Of a DNA stretch of 64,000 nucleotides, positions 7,649 through 16,179 are shown piece by piece. The position numbers and the translations under genes were made by a program. The first letter of the stretch is position 1; every line of letters starts with the position of its first letter. Under the pieces are notes generated by a model. That model worked only from the letters and a program-made list of their open reading frames with translations, was not told the origin of the DNA and did no database searches. This DNA is from Mesorhizobium_K sp040049215 (lineage in GTDB: Bacteria > Pseudomonadota > Alphaproteobacteria > Rhizobiales > Rhizobiaceae), in NCBI RefSeq assembly GCF_040049215.1, contig NZ_JBDZDN010000003.1:434001-498000 (forward strand), read 5' to 3'.

Positions 7649-7664
7649 TTGGCAGCGCTACCAA
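7649..7664. promoter_or_regulatory. LacI-family operator upstream of the UxaA-type gene
   Basis: TTGGCAGCGCTACCAA is a 16-bp near-perfect palindrome (one mismatched pair) with the CG centre and TGG/CCA arms typical of LacI-family operators. It sits 45 bp before the dehydratase start, in the 102-bp gap after the aldo/keto reductase gene. No LacI gene is nearby; the only one in the window (58013-59077) has a different site. Confidence 0.6.
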
Positions 7665-7706
7665 TCCTTTGTCCGGCTAGTTCCCGCCCAGGGGTCGGGC
7701 TTTCCA

Positions 7707-8729
7707 TCAGGTGGTGGGCGCATCCTTGCGCATCAAGCCCTCGGCCTTGAGATCGGCCCATAGCGCTGGCGGGATCTTTGCGTCGAGGATCTTGCGGTTG
7801 CTCTTCACTTCCTCGGGCCGCTGGCCGCCTGGAATGAGCGCGACCACGGCAGGGTGGAGTGCCGGGAACTGCAAGGCGGCCTCGATCAGCGCGACGCCGT
7901 GGCGCTTGCAGACAGCCTCGATCCTGGCGACGCGGTCCAGGATTTCCTTGGGCGCCTCGGAATAATTGTAGTAGGCGCCGGGCTTCGGGCCGGTGGCCAG
8001 GATGCCGGAATTGTAGGGCCCGCCGAGCACGATGCCGATGCCGCGCTTCTCGCAAAGCGGCAGGAACGACTGCAAGGCTTCCTGTTCGAGCAGCGTGTAG
8101 CGCCCTGCCAGCAGGAAGAGGTCGAAATCGCCGCGTTCGGCGAGCGTCTGGCAGACTTCCCACTCGTTGATGCCGCCGCCGAACGCCTTGATGACGCCCT
8201 GGTCGCGCAGCGCGAGCATCGCGTAATAACCGGAGCGCATGAATTCGTTGATGCGAGCGTCGGATGCCTCCTTGGACCCATGCGTGAAGATGTCGAGGTC
8301 ATGCGCGAAAAGGATGTCGATGCGGTCGACGCCCAGCCTCTCGAAGGAAGCCTCAAAGGAGCGCATCACGCCGTCGTAGCTGTAATCGTAGACCTCGCGG
8401 CGCGACGGCGTGTCGAAGAACTTGCCGATGCCGGTGCGCTGCTCCGGCGGACAAACCTGGAGCAGACGTCCAGCCTTGGTGGAAAGCACATACTCGTCAC
8501 GCTTCTTGCCGCGCAGGAACTGGTTGAGCCGGGTTTCCGAAAGGCCGAGCCCATAAAGCGGTGCGGTGTCGTAGTAGCGGAAGCCGCCGTCCCATGCGGC
8601 CTGAAGCGTCGCCTGGGCGTCCTCGTCGGAAACCGCGCGGTACAGATTGCCGAGCGGCGCGGTTCCGAAGCCGAGCTCGGTGAAGGTCAGCCCGCCATTG
8701 CCGATGCGGTCCCAATGCCTGGTTTTCAT
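7707..8729 (-). CDS. Aldo/keto reductase (L-fucose/D-threo-aldose dehydrogenase-like)
   Basis: 340 residues, a full-length (beta/alpha)8 NADP-dependent oxidoreductase. The catalytic tetrad is visible: D54 and Y59 in YYDTAPLYG, K85 in STKAGR and H143 in LFAHD. The overall pattern (LGFGTAPLGNLY at the N-terminus, GGPYNSGILATG near the C-terminus) is that of the L-fucose/D-threo-aldose 1-dehydrogenase branch, which oxidises the sugar to its lactone. Same strand as the UxaA-type dehydratase, and divergent from the BtpA operon. A FucU-type mutarotase at 20417 supports a fucose-like sugar. Substrate is inference. Confidence 0.87.
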   Translation of the reverse strand: MKTRHWDRIGNGGLTFTELGFGTAPLGNLYRAVSDEDAQATLQAAWDGGFRYYDTAPLYGLGLSETRLNQFLRGKKRDEYVLSTKAGRLLQVCPPEQRTGIGKFFDTPSRREVYDYSYDGVMRSFEASFERLGVDRIDILFAHDLDIFTHGSKEASDARINEFMRSGYYAMLALRDQGVIKAFGGGINEWEVCQTLAERGDFDLFLLAGRYTLLEQEALQSFLPLCEKRGIGIVLGGPYNSGILATGPKPGAYYNYSEAPKEILDRVARIEAVCKRHGVALIEAALQFPALHPAVVALIPGGQRPEEVKSNRKILDAKIPPALWADLKAEGLMRKDAPTT

Positions 8730-8904
8730 GGACGCTCCTCCGTCTTGGATGCCTTCGGCGCGATTGCGCCGGATGATGCAAATTCGACTCCCGCCGGTCC
8801 AGCGAATTCGCCCTGTTCACCAAATTCACTCGGCCAGCAGGGCTATCCGTTGGACATGGATTCCGGCGGTTGCTAGCATCCATGAAAACATATGGGGAGG
8901 GCCA

Positions 8905-9717
8905 GTGACGCAGAAATTCAGGCGCGTATTCGGCAACGGCAAGCCTGTGATCGGCATGGTGCACTTCGGCGCGCTGCCCGGAGCGCCGCTATTCGACGCC
9001 GAGCGCGGGCTCGACGGTCTCATCGACGGCATCGGCCGGGACATCGACGCCCTGCAGAAGGCCGGCTTCGACGCGATCATGTTCGGCAATGAGAACGATC
9101 GGCCCTACGAGTTCGATGTCGATACGGCCTCGACGGCGACCATGGCCTATGCGATCGGCCGGGTGCGCGACAAGATAACCGTGCCGTTCGGCGTCAACGT
9201 TCTGTGGGACCCCATGTCGTCGATCGCGCTTGCCGCGGCGACGGGCGCTGCCTTCGTGCGCGAGATATTCACCGGCGCCTATGCTTCCGACATGGGGCCG
9301 TGGACGCCCGACGCGGGCAAGGCGATGCGCTACCGCGACCGCCTGCACCGGCAGGACCTCGCGCTGCTCTACAATGTGTCAGCGGAATTCGCCCATTCGC
9401 TCGACCAGCGCAGCCTGCCCGACCGTGCGCGCAGCGCGGTGTTCTCCAGCATTCCCGACGCCATCCTCGTGTCCGGGCAGATCACCGGCGAGGCGGCGGC
9501 ATTGAGCGACCTCGAGGCAGTGAAGAAGGTGTTGCCCGACACACCGGTTCTCGCCAACACGGGCGTGAAACATGCAACCGTCGCGGACGTGCTGCGGATC
9601 GCCGATGGCTGCATTGTCGGCTCCTCGCTCAAGGTCGACGGCGACACATGGAAGCCGGTTGACCCGGACCGCGCGTCCGAGTTCATGCGCCTCGCGCGCA
9701 CGGCGCGCGGCTTATGA
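8905..9717 (+). CDS. BtpA/SgcQ-family TIM-barrel protein
   Basis: 270 residues from GTG with GGGGAGGG 4-9 bp upstream. Characteristic segments are VIGMVHFGALPGAP at the N-terminus, NENDRPYEF, VPFGVNVLWDP and LANTGVKHATVADVLRIADG. Family members are phosphate-binding TIM barrels; SgcQ lies in a sugar operon of E. coli and BtpA affects photosystem I in cyanobacteria, but no reaction is established. First gene of a tightly coupled operon (4-bp overlap with the M42 gene). A sugar-phosphate or nucleoside role is suggested by context only. Confidence 0.85.
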   Translation: MTQKFRRVFGNGKPVIGMVHFGALPGAPLFDAERGLDGLIDGIGRDIDALQKAGFDAIMFGNENDRPYEFDVDTASTATMAYAIGRVRDKITVPFGVNVLWDPMSSIALAAATGAAFVREIFTGAYASDMGPWTPDAGKAMRYRDRLHRQDLALLYNVSAEFAHSLDQRSLPDRARSAVFSSIPDAILVSGQITGEAAALSDLEAVKKVLPDTPVLANTGVKHATVADVLRIADGCIVGSSLKVDGDTWKPVDPDRASEFMRLARTARGL

Positions 9718-10841
9718 GCGGCGCGGCGCTGTCCGGCGAGGCGAGGGGGCGGCTGAAGACGCTGCTTTGCGAGCTGATGCTGATCCCCGGCCTGTCCGGA
9801 TATGAGGGCAGGGTGCGGCGGCATCTTGCGGGCCGGTTGCAGGCGCTCGGCCTCGCGACCCGCACCGACAGGCTGGGCAATCTGATCGCCACCCTCGACG
9901 GAACGCCAGGCGCGCCTTCGGTCATGCTGTTCACGCACATGGACCAGCTCGGCTTCATCGTGCGCAAGATCGAGCCGGACGGGTTTCTGCGGTTCGAGCG
10001 GCTCGGCGGCGTTCCGGAGCGCGCGCTGGCGTCGCAGGAGGTGCTGATCTGCGTCGGCGAGGGGCGCGACCGGCCGGGCGTGATCGCCAACAAAAGCCAC
10101 CACGCGACGACGCCGGAGGAGAAATACAGGGTCGTTCCCTACCAGGACCTCTATATCGACGCAGGCTTCGCCAGCGCGGGGGAGGCAGCCACCGCGGGCG
10201 TCGATGTGGGGTCGCCGGTCGTCTACCGGCCGCATTGGGTCGAGCTGTCGCCAGACCGCGTCGCCGGCACGGCGATCGACGACCGCGCCGGTTGCGCTGT
10301 TATCGTCGAAGCGGCGCGCCAGTTGATGACGACGGGCACACGGCCGACGCTGCATTTCGTCTTCTCGGTGCAGGAGGAGTTCAACCTGCGCGGGGCGTTG
10401 ACGGCCGCGCAGGTGCTGCAGCCCGACATCGCGATCCAGCTCGACCTCCTGCTTGCGACCGACACGCCCGACATGGGCTATCGCGGCGACGTCAGGCTCG
10501 GCGGCGGTCCGGCCATGAGCATGTATTCCTTCCACGGCCGCGGTACCCTCAATGGGACGATCCCGCATCCCGCGCTGGTGGCGCTGTTCGATCGGAGCGC
10601 GAAGGCCCTCGACGTGCCGCTGCAGCGCAGCGCGCATACCGGCGCGCTCACCGATTCATCCTATGTGCAACTCGTCGGCCAGGGCGTCGCCTCGATCGAT
10701 CTCGGCTTCCCGATGCGCTACTCGCACTCCTCGCTCGAAGTCTGCGACCTTGGCGACCTCGAACGCCTGACGATGCTGCTGGTCGAGGGGATCGGCCGGA
10801 TCGACGCAGGCTTCAGCCTCGACCGAGACGACTACGAATGA
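9714..10841 (+). CDS. M42-family metallopeptidase-like hydrolase
   Basis: 375 residues. Two-zinc ligands of the M42 (glutamyl aminopeptidase/cellulase-M) family are seen: H75 and D77 in FTHMDQLGFIV, D189/D190 in AIDDRAG, the catalytic E221-E222 in VQEEFNLRG, D250 in the ATDTPD strand and H338 in RYSHSS. M42 enzymes are cytoplasmic aminopeptidases or amide hydrolases. Overlaps its neighbours at both ends by 4 bp. A peptidase in a sugar-kinase operon suggests the real substrate may be an amide or glycoconjugate; not known. Confidence 0.87.
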   Translation: MSGAALSGEARGRLKTLLCELMLIPGLSGYEGRVRRHLAGRLQALGLATRTDRLGNLIATLDGTPGAPSVMLFTHMDQLGFIVRKIEPDGFLRFERLGGVPERALASQEVLICVGEGRDRPGVIANKSHHATTPEEKYRVVPYQDLYIDAGFASAGEAATAGVDVGSPVVYRPHWVELSPDRVAGTAIDDRAGCAVIVEAARQLMTTGTRPTLHFVFSVQEEFNLRGALTAAQVLQPDIAIQLDLLLATDTPDMGYRGDVRLGGGPAMSMYSFHGRGTLNGTIPHPALVALFDRSAKALDVPLQRSAHTGALTDSSYVQLVGQGVASIDLGFPMRYSHSSLEVCDLGDLERLTMLLVEGIGRIDAGFSLDRDDYE

Positions 10842-12331
10842 GGCACTATCTCGGCATCGACATAGGCACCTTCGAATCGAAGGGCGTGATCGTCGATGAG
10901 AAGGGGCGCATCGTCGCCAGCGCGTCGAAGCCGCACAGGATGCTGGTGCCGCGGCCCGGCTGGGCGGAGCATCGCCCGAAACAGGACTGGTGGGGCGACT
11001 TCACCTTCATCAGCAGGAAGATGCTCGCCGAAAGCGGCATTGCGCCCGAGACGATCCGCGCCGTCGGGACAAGCGCCATCGGCCCGTGCATGCTGCCGGT
11101 CGACGGGGAGGGCGAGGCGCTGTCCAATGCCGCGCTCTACGGCGTCGATACGCGCGCGGCGACGGAAATCGAGGAGCTTGACGCTGCGATCGGCCCGGAA
11201 CGCATACTCGACCGCTGCGGCAATGCGCTGACCTCGCAGTCTGTCGGCCCGAAGATACTGTGGCTGAAGAAGAACCGCCCCGACATCTTTCGCAAGGCAG
11301 CCAGGATCGTCACCTCGACAACCTATCTGGTCCAGAAGCTGACCGGAAAGTGCGTCATCGACCACTATTCGGCGGCCAATTTCTCGCCGCTCTACCTGAT
11401 TGATCGCCAGGGCTGGAGCACGGAGCTCGCGCCCGACATCATCGAACCCGAGCGGCTGCCCCGGGTGACGTGGACCACCGACATCGCGGGAGAAGTGACG
11501 GCGAGGGCGGCGCTCGCGACCGGACTTGCCAAGGGCACGCCGGTCATCGCCGGCACGATCGACGCGGCGGCGGAGGCACTCTCCGTCGGCGTCGTCAGGC
11601 CGGGCGACATGATGGTCATGTACGGCTCGACCATCTTCACGATCATGCTGTCGAGGAAACGCATCGCCGATGCGCGGCTCTGGCATGCGCCCTGGCTGTT
11701 TCCAGGCGAGCACGCCTCGATGGCGGGACTGGCGACGAGTGGCACGCTGACCCATTGGTTCCGAGACCTTGCCGCGCGCGAACTGGGTCCCGACCAAGCT
11801 TTCGCAAAGCTCGCGAAGGAGGCGGAGGCGTCGCCGCCCGGCGCCAAGGGGCTCGTGATGCTGCCCTATTTTTCGGGCGAGCGGACGCCGATCCACGACG
11901 CCAAGGCCAAGGGCGCGATCTTCGGGCTCAACCTGACGCATTCCCGCGGCGACCTCTACCGCGCGCTGCTCGAGGGCATCGCCTGCGGCACCAACCATAT
12001 CGTCGAGACTTACCGGGAGATCGGCGAGATGCCGAAAAAGCTGCTGGCCGTCGGCGGCGGCACAAGGAACCGTGTGTGGTCGCAGGCAACGTCGGACGTT
12101 TCCGGCCTGGCGCAGACCGTTTGCGCAAAGACGGTGGGCGCCAGCTATGGCGACGCCTTCCTGGCGGCGCTGGCTGTCGGCGACGTGAAGAAGAAGGAGA
12201 TACGCGACTGGAATCCGGAAGCGCGGCGCATCGTCCCCGACCGCGGGAACCGCGCCGTCTACCGGCGGCAATACCGCATCTTCCGGCAACTCTATGAACG
12301 CAATCGCGACCTGATGGCGGAACTGTCATGA
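10838..12331 (+). CDS. FGGY-family carbohydrate kinase
   Basis: 497 residues. The ATPase fold of hexokinase/FGGY kinases: phosphate-1 motif YLGIDIGTFESKGVIVD at residues 4-20, second-domain GTIDAAAEALSVGVV and VMYGST, then LLAVGGGTRNRVWSQATSD. It phosphorylates a sugar or polyol with ATP. The start is the ATG overlapping the M42 stop (ATGA); the same frame is open farther upstream but that is a shadow. The following SIS-domain isomerase would act on the product. Confidence 0.92.
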   Translation: MRHYLGIDIGTFESKGVIVDEKGRIVASASKPHRMLVPRPGWAEHRPKQDWWGDFTFISRKMLAESGIAPETIRAVGTSAIGPCMLPVDGEGEALSNAALYGVDTRAATEIEELDAAIGPERILDRCGNALTSQSVGPKILWLKKNRPDIFRKAARIVTSTTYLVQKLTGKCVIDHYSAANFSPLYLIDRQGWSTELAPDIIEPERLPRVTWTTDIAGEVTARAALATGLAKGTPVIAGTIDAAAEALSVGVVRPGDMMVMYGSTIFTIMLSRKRIADARLWHAPWLFPGEHASMAGLATSGTLTHWFRDLAARELGPDQAFAKLAKEAEASPPGAKGLVMLPYFSGERTPIHDAKAKGAIFGLNLTHSRGDLYRALLEGIACGTNHIVETYREIGEMPKKLLAVGGGTRNRVWSQATSDVSGLAQTVCAKTVGASYGDAFLAALAVGDVKKKEIRDWNPEARRIVPDRGNRAVYRRQYRIFRQLYERNRDLMAELS

Positions 12332-12891
12332 CGATGGAGAACGATCTTTTCGGCAAGGCTCTCGGCGAACTCGGCGCCGTGCTGGCGCGCATCGACCAGG
12401 GCGCGATCGACCACGCCTGCCGCATGCTGGCGGAGGCGAGGCAGATCGTCGTCTATGGCTGCGGCCGTGAGGCATTGCAGATGAAGGGCTTCGCCATGCG
12501 GCTCTTCCATCTCGGCCTGCCCGTCTCGGTGGTCGGCGACATGACGACTCCGGCGCTCAGGCACAACGATGTCTTCTTCGCGAGTTCGGGGCCGGGCGAA
12601 ACGGCGACAGTGCTGACCTTGATGAAGGTCGCGCACGGCGCGCGGGCGAAAAACCTGCTCGTCACCGCCCAGCCGAAGGGGAGTGCCGCCGACCTTGCCG
12701 ACTTCATGCTGGTCGTGCCGGCGCAGACCATGGCCGACGATCAGGGGCCGCAAATGACGTCGGTGCTTCCGATGGGCTCGGTCTTCGAGGGCGCGCTGTT
12801 CCTGCTCTTCGAGATCATGGTGCTGAGACTGAAGGACATGTTGGGCGTGTCGCCGGAGGCGATGCGCGCCCGGCACACGAACATGGAATAG
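12328..12891 (+). CDS. SIS-domain sugar-phosphate isomerase-like protein
   Basis: 187 residues, a single SIS domain: VVYGCGREALQMKGFAMRL near residues 40-60 and the phosphate loop ASSGPGETATV. Size and layout resemble 6-phospho-3-hexuloisomerase and other aldose-ketose isomerases. ATG overlaps the kinase stop by 4 bp. It probably interconverts the sugar phosphate made by the FGGY kinase; the sugar is unknown. Confidence 0.85.
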   Translation: MTMENDLFGKALGELGAVLARIDQGAIDHACRMLAEARQIVVYGCGREALQMKGFAMRLFHLGLPVSVVGDMTTPALRHNDVFFASSGPGETATVLTLMKVAHGARAKNLLVTAQPKGSAADLADFMLVVPAQTMADDQGPQMTSVLPMGSVFEGALFLLFEIMVLRLKDMLGVSPEAMRARHTNME

Positions 12892-12893
12892 CC

Positions 12894-13643
12894 ATGCGCT
12901 ACGAACTGATGCTGCCCCATCAAATCCGCAAGGCGATCGCGGAGCACTGGCCGGTCGTTCTGCCGCTCGGGGTGCTGGAATATCACGGTGAGCATATGGG
13001 CGTCGGCATGGACACGCTGGCCGTCATCAAGACGCTCGAACTGATCGAACCGGAGATGGACCTCGTCATCCTGCCGCCATTCTACTATGGCGCGGCAAGC
13101 TACGCGGTGGCGCCGCCGGAAGGCACCGGCACCGTGCAGGTCGGCGGCAACGTGCTGGCGCCGTTCGCCGAGGCGCTGTTCCACAGCCTTCTCAGGGTCG
13201 GTTTCCGCAACATCCATGCGATCATCCACCACCAAACCGAAAACTTCGCCGCGGGCATGCCGACCGACCTGGCGTTCAAGTCGGCGGGACGGCAGGCGAT
13301 ATTCCGCTTCCTCGAACGCGAGAGCGGCGAGGGCTGGTGGGGCGACGAGAAGATGGCGGCATATTACGCCGAGCACGAGGCCGGGCGGAACCCGTTCAAC
13401 TGGATTCGCATCCATTCGCTGATGAGTTCCGAGACCATGGCCGACTATCCCTTCGACCATGCGGGGCAGGGCGAGACCTCGCTGATGTTGGCGCTCTGCC
13501 CCGAGGCGGTGGACATGGCGAAGCTAGGCGACAACACCGGCTGGTATACGGCGACGGCAAAGGACGCGAGCGCCGAGCTTGGGGCGAAGGGCGTAGCACT
13601 GATCCTGAAGCGGTTGCGGACGTTGCTTGCACCAGCCGGTTAA
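12894..13643 (+). CDS. Creatininase-family metalloprotein
   Basis: 249 residues of the creatininase/formamidase superfamily. Metal ligands by position: E29 and H31 in LEYHGEH, D40 in GMD, and the IIHHQTEN strand. GWWGDEK and FDHAGQGETS also fit the family, where the Glu near HAGxxET is a metal ligand. Members open cyclic amides or formamides and some open glycosyl-amine-type rings. Last gene of the BtpA-M42-FGGY-SIS operon, 2 bp after the SIS stop. Converges on the HxlR gene (4-bp overlap). Confidence 0.85.
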   Translation: MRYELMLPHQIRKAIAEHWPVVLPLGVLEYHGEHMGVGMDTLAVIKTLELIEPEMDLVILPPFYYGAASYAVAPPEGTGTVQVGGNVLAPFAEALFHSLLRVGFRNIHAIIHHQTENFAAGMPTDLAFKSAGRQAIFRFLERESGEGWWGDEKMAAYYAEHEAGRNPFNWIRIHSLMSSETMADYPFDHAGQGETSLMLALCPEAVDMAKLGDNTGWYTATAKDASAELGAKGVALILKRLRTLLAPAG

Positions 13644-14035
13644 GTGCTCTCGACGGCTCCGCTTGCGATCTCTTCGCGCGATGCCGCCCATTGCAGCAAG
13701 GCGTCGAGGGCAGGGCAGAGCGCCTGACCCCAGTCGGTGAGGTGGTATTCGACCTTGGGCGGCACCTGGGGGTAGACAGTGCGGCGCACGATGCCGTCCG
13801 CCTCCATTTGGCGCAGTTGCTGGATCAGCATCTTTTGCGAGATCGCCGGGATCGCCCGCTCGAGGTCCGAAAACCGCAAAACCTTGCCGCCGAAGAGGTG
13901 AAACAGGATCACCAGCTTCCAGCGGCCTTCGAGAATGCGCAGAGCGCTTTCGACACCGCTCGCCGCAGAGACAGGGGTCGGATAGAGCACCTTACTTTCG
14001 GGTAAGTACCTTACTTTTACGTCGGTTCTTGTCAT
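13640..14035 (-). CDS. HxlR-family winged-helix regulator
   Basis: Up to 131 residues. The HxlR DNA-binding core is complete: SALRILEGRWKLVILFHLFGG, then the recognition region AIPAISQKMLIQQLRQMEADGIVRR and wing YHLTDWG. The N-terminus is longer than usual, and a GTG at 13990 would give a typical 116-residue protein and leave the palindrome at 13991-14016 in the promoter. Divergent from an NTF2-like/SDR pair, which it probably controls. HxlR regulators often sense electrophiles or redox state, but the family Cys near the N-terminus is absent here. Confidence 0.88.
   Translation of the reverse strand: MTRTDVKVRYLPESKVLYPTPVSAASGVESALRILEGRWKLVILFHLFGGKVLRFSDLERAIPAISQKMLIQQLRQMEADGIVRRTVYPQVPPKVEYHLTDWGQALCPALDALLQWAASREEIASGAVEST
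13991..14016. promoter_or_regulatory. Palindromic repeat, likely HxlR operator
   Basis: Three alternating 5-bp units: CTTAC (13991-13995), GTAAG (14002-14006) and CTTAC (14010-14014). GTAAGTACCTTAC forms a near-perfect palindrome centred on 14008. It is 40-55 bp from the ORF's longest start and directly before the alternative GTG start at 13990, so it fits an autoregulatory site. Confidence 0.45.
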
Positions 14036-14104
14036 TTTTTCAGCCTAGCTCCATCTCCCTTGCGGAACAAGGGCGGCACCGCCCAATCGCAACGGAGAAT
14101 TTCC

Positions 14105-14434
14105 ATGCTCACAACCGGCTATCCGGCCCTGGATGCCTACTTCGAAGCCAAGAACCGCAAAGACATCGATGCCGCGCTGGCGCCATTTGCCGAAGGCGCC
14201 ATCGTCAAGGACGAAAGCCACACCCACCGCGGCCGCGCGGCGATCCGAGCTTGGATGGAGGAGACCACGGCGAAATATGACGATACCGCAGAGCCGTCCG
14301 GCGTGGAGGTCGAGAACGGCCGCGTGAAGGTCGCCGCGCTCGTTTCCGGCAATTTCCCGGGAAGTCCGGCGACATTGCACTTCATGTTTCGGCTGGATGC
14401 CGACTGCATTTCACATCTGGAGATCGGCGCATGA
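14105..14434 (+). CDS. NTF2/SnoaL-like protein
   Basis: 109 residues from the ATG preceded by GGAG. Pattern of the SnoaL-like cone fold: YFEAKNRKDIDAALAPFAEGAIVKDESHTHRGRAAIRAWMEE and a C-terminal LHFMFRLDADCISHLEI strand. Such small proteins are isomerases, hydrolases or binding proteins. Its stop overlaps the SDR start (4 bp), so the two are a unit facing the HxlR regulator. Specific substrate unknown. Confidence 0.8.
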   Translation: MLTTGYPALDAYFEAKNRKDIDAALAPFAEGAIVKDESHTHRGRAAIRAWMEETTAKYDDTAEPSGVEVENGRVKVAALVSGNFPGSPATLHFMFRLDADCISHLEIGA

Positions 14435-15231
14435 CCACAAGACCGAACTTCAGCGTCGATCCACAAGAATTTGCCGGTAAGCGCGTGCTTGTGACCGGAG
14501 GTACCAAGGGGGCGGGCGAGGCGATCGTCCGCCGGATGAGCGCCGCCGGAGCCCTCGTAGCCACCGCTGCGCGATCGGGTGCTGGCCGCGAATCCCCTGC
14601 GTTCTTCATCAAGGCCGATCTCGCGACACTGGCCGGGACGGAGGCGGTTGCGGCGGCGGTGCTCGAGCGCTTCGGCGGGCTCGACATCATCGTCCACTGC
14701 CTTGGCGGTTCGCATGCGCCGGGCGGCGGTTTCGCGGCGCTGACGGAAGACCTTTGGCAGGACGAACTGAATCTCAACCTGCTCGCCGCGGTCCGTCTGG
14801 ATCGGATGCTTCTGCCGCAGATGATCGAGCGCGGTTCTGGCATCGTCATTCACGTCACATCGATCCAGCGCCGGCTGCCGCTGCATGAATCGACGATCGC
14901 ATATGCGGCCGCAAAAGCCGCGCTGACCAACTACAGCAAGGCACTTTCCAAGGAACTCGGGCCGAAAGGGGTCCGGGTGAATGCCGTTTCGCCGGGATGG
15001 ATTCTGACGACTGCGTCGGAAAATCTGGCGAAGCGGGTAGCCGAAAGCGCCGGCACCGATGAAGAGACCGCGCGGCAGGGCATCATGGACGCTCTCGGCG
15101 GCATCCCCATCGGGCGGCCCGCTTGGCCGGAGGAGGTTGCAGAGCTGGTGGCATTCCTGGCGTCTGACCGTGCCGCCGCGATACATGGCAGCGAATATGT
15201 AATCGATGGAGGCACGATACCGACCGTCTGA
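14431..15231 (+). CDS. SDR-family oxidoreductase
   Basis: 266 residues, classical short-chain dehydrogenase. NAD(P) binding GGTKGAG (TGxxxGxG variant), active-site YAAAK with the Ser in HVTSIQRR, and VNAVSPGWI downstream; C-terminal HGSEYVIDGGT. Coupled to the NTF2-like gene and divergent from the HxlR regulator, a combination common in rhizobia and often annotated as response to electrophiles or aromatic compounds. Substrate unknown. Confidence 0.9.
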   Translation: MTTRPNFSVDPQEFAGKRVLVTGGTKGAGEAIVRRMSAAGALVATAARSGAGRESPAFFIKADLATLAGTEAVAAAVLERFGGLDIIVHCLGGSHAPGGGFAALTEDLWQDELNLNLLAAVRLDRMLLPQMIERGSGIVIHVTSIQRRLPLHESTIAYAAAKAALTNYSKALSKELGPKGVRVNAVSPGWILTTASENLAKRVAESAGTDEETARQGIMDALGGIPIGRPAWPEEVAELVAFLASDRAAAIHGSEYVIDGGTIPTV

Positions 15232-15261
15232 ACCGCACTCTTGCTGGATGCAGTCCCTATT

Positions 15262-16179
15262 TCATTTCACCGCGCCGGCTGTCATGCCTTTGATGAGGTA
15301 ACGCTCCAGCACCACACCGATGATGACGAGCGGCAGGATCGCGGCGAAGGAAAGCGCGGCCATCGACCACCAGTTTATGCCTTGGCTGCCGGTTTGCGAG
15401 GCAACCATTACCGGCAAGGTGTTTGCGTGCGTGGAAGTGAGGAGCGCCGCGAAGAAGTATTCATTCCAGGTGAGAACGAGGCTGAGAATGAAGGCGGCGA
15501 TCATTCCCGGCAAGGCGATTGGCAGGATGACGCTGAAGAAAGCTCCCCAGATGGAGAGCCCATCGACCAGCGCCGCCTCCTCGAGTTCGGTTGGTATGGA
15601 CTCGAACTGATCGCGCATGATCCAGATGACGATAGGTAGCACCGTCAGCGTGTAGAGCAGGATGATGCCGATCCGGGTGTCGAGCAGCGCGAGCTGCTTG
15701 TATAGCACCAGGAAGGGCAGCGCGAGAACCACGGGGGGCAGGATCAACTGCGACAGGAAGAAGAACGAGATGTCCGAGTTTCGCATGTAGCCGAATTTGT
15801 AGGAAAAACGCGACAGGCCGTAGGCGGCGAGCGAGCCGAGGACGACGGCGATCGAGGAGGAAGAAATCGCGGTGATCGTTGAATTGAAGAACCTCTTCAA
15901 GAACTCGTCGCGAACCGTGCTCTCCGCGCCGATCGTTTCGGGAGACAAGCCGAGCGACCTCCAGCCGAGCCATGCCGGCGTGTAGTCGACCCAGGGGACC
16001 AGCGCGCCCTGCATGACGTTGGGGGCCATCTTGAAGCTGGTTGTAATGGTCCAATAGATCGGAAAGAGGCAGATGATCGTCCACAGAATCAACAATAAGT
16101 AGATAGCCGTCTTGCCGGCCAACCGGCTGGCCCGAAACGCAAGGTGCGGCTCGTCCTTGTTGAGAAGGGGCGCGTTCAT
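15262..16179 (-). CDS. Sugar ABC transporter permease, MalG type
   Basis: 305 residues from ATG overlapping the upstream permease stop by 4 bp. N-terminal helix AIYLLLILWTIICLFPIYW, then the EAA loop for ATPase contact (LEEAALVDGLSIWGAFFSVILP) and LTWNEYFFAALL in the last third. Six membrane segments expected in the CUT1 family. Works with the permease, binding protein and ATPase encoded alongside (16176-20374). The frame is open upstream but that is the antisense of the other permease. Confidence 0.92.
   Translation of the reverse strand: MNAPLLNKDEPHLAFRASRLAGKTAIYLLLILWTIICLFPIYWTITTSFKMAPNVMQGALVPWVDYTPAWLGWRSLGLSPETIGAESTVRDEFLKRFFNSTITAISSSSIAVVLGSLAAYGLSRFSYKFGYMRNSDISFFFLSQLILPPVVLALPFLVLYKQLALLDTRIGIILLYTLTVLPIVIWIMRDQFESIPTELEEAALVDGLSIWGAFFSVILPIALPGMIAAFILSLVLTWNEYFFAALLTSTHANTLPVMVASQTGSQGINWWSMAALSFAAILPLVIIGVVLERYLIKGMTAGAVK

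Noticed and set aside
10235..10837. Upstream extension of the FGGY kinase frame
   Set aside because: It overlaps the M42 gene almost entirely; the ATG at 10838 overlapping the M42 stop is the family start.
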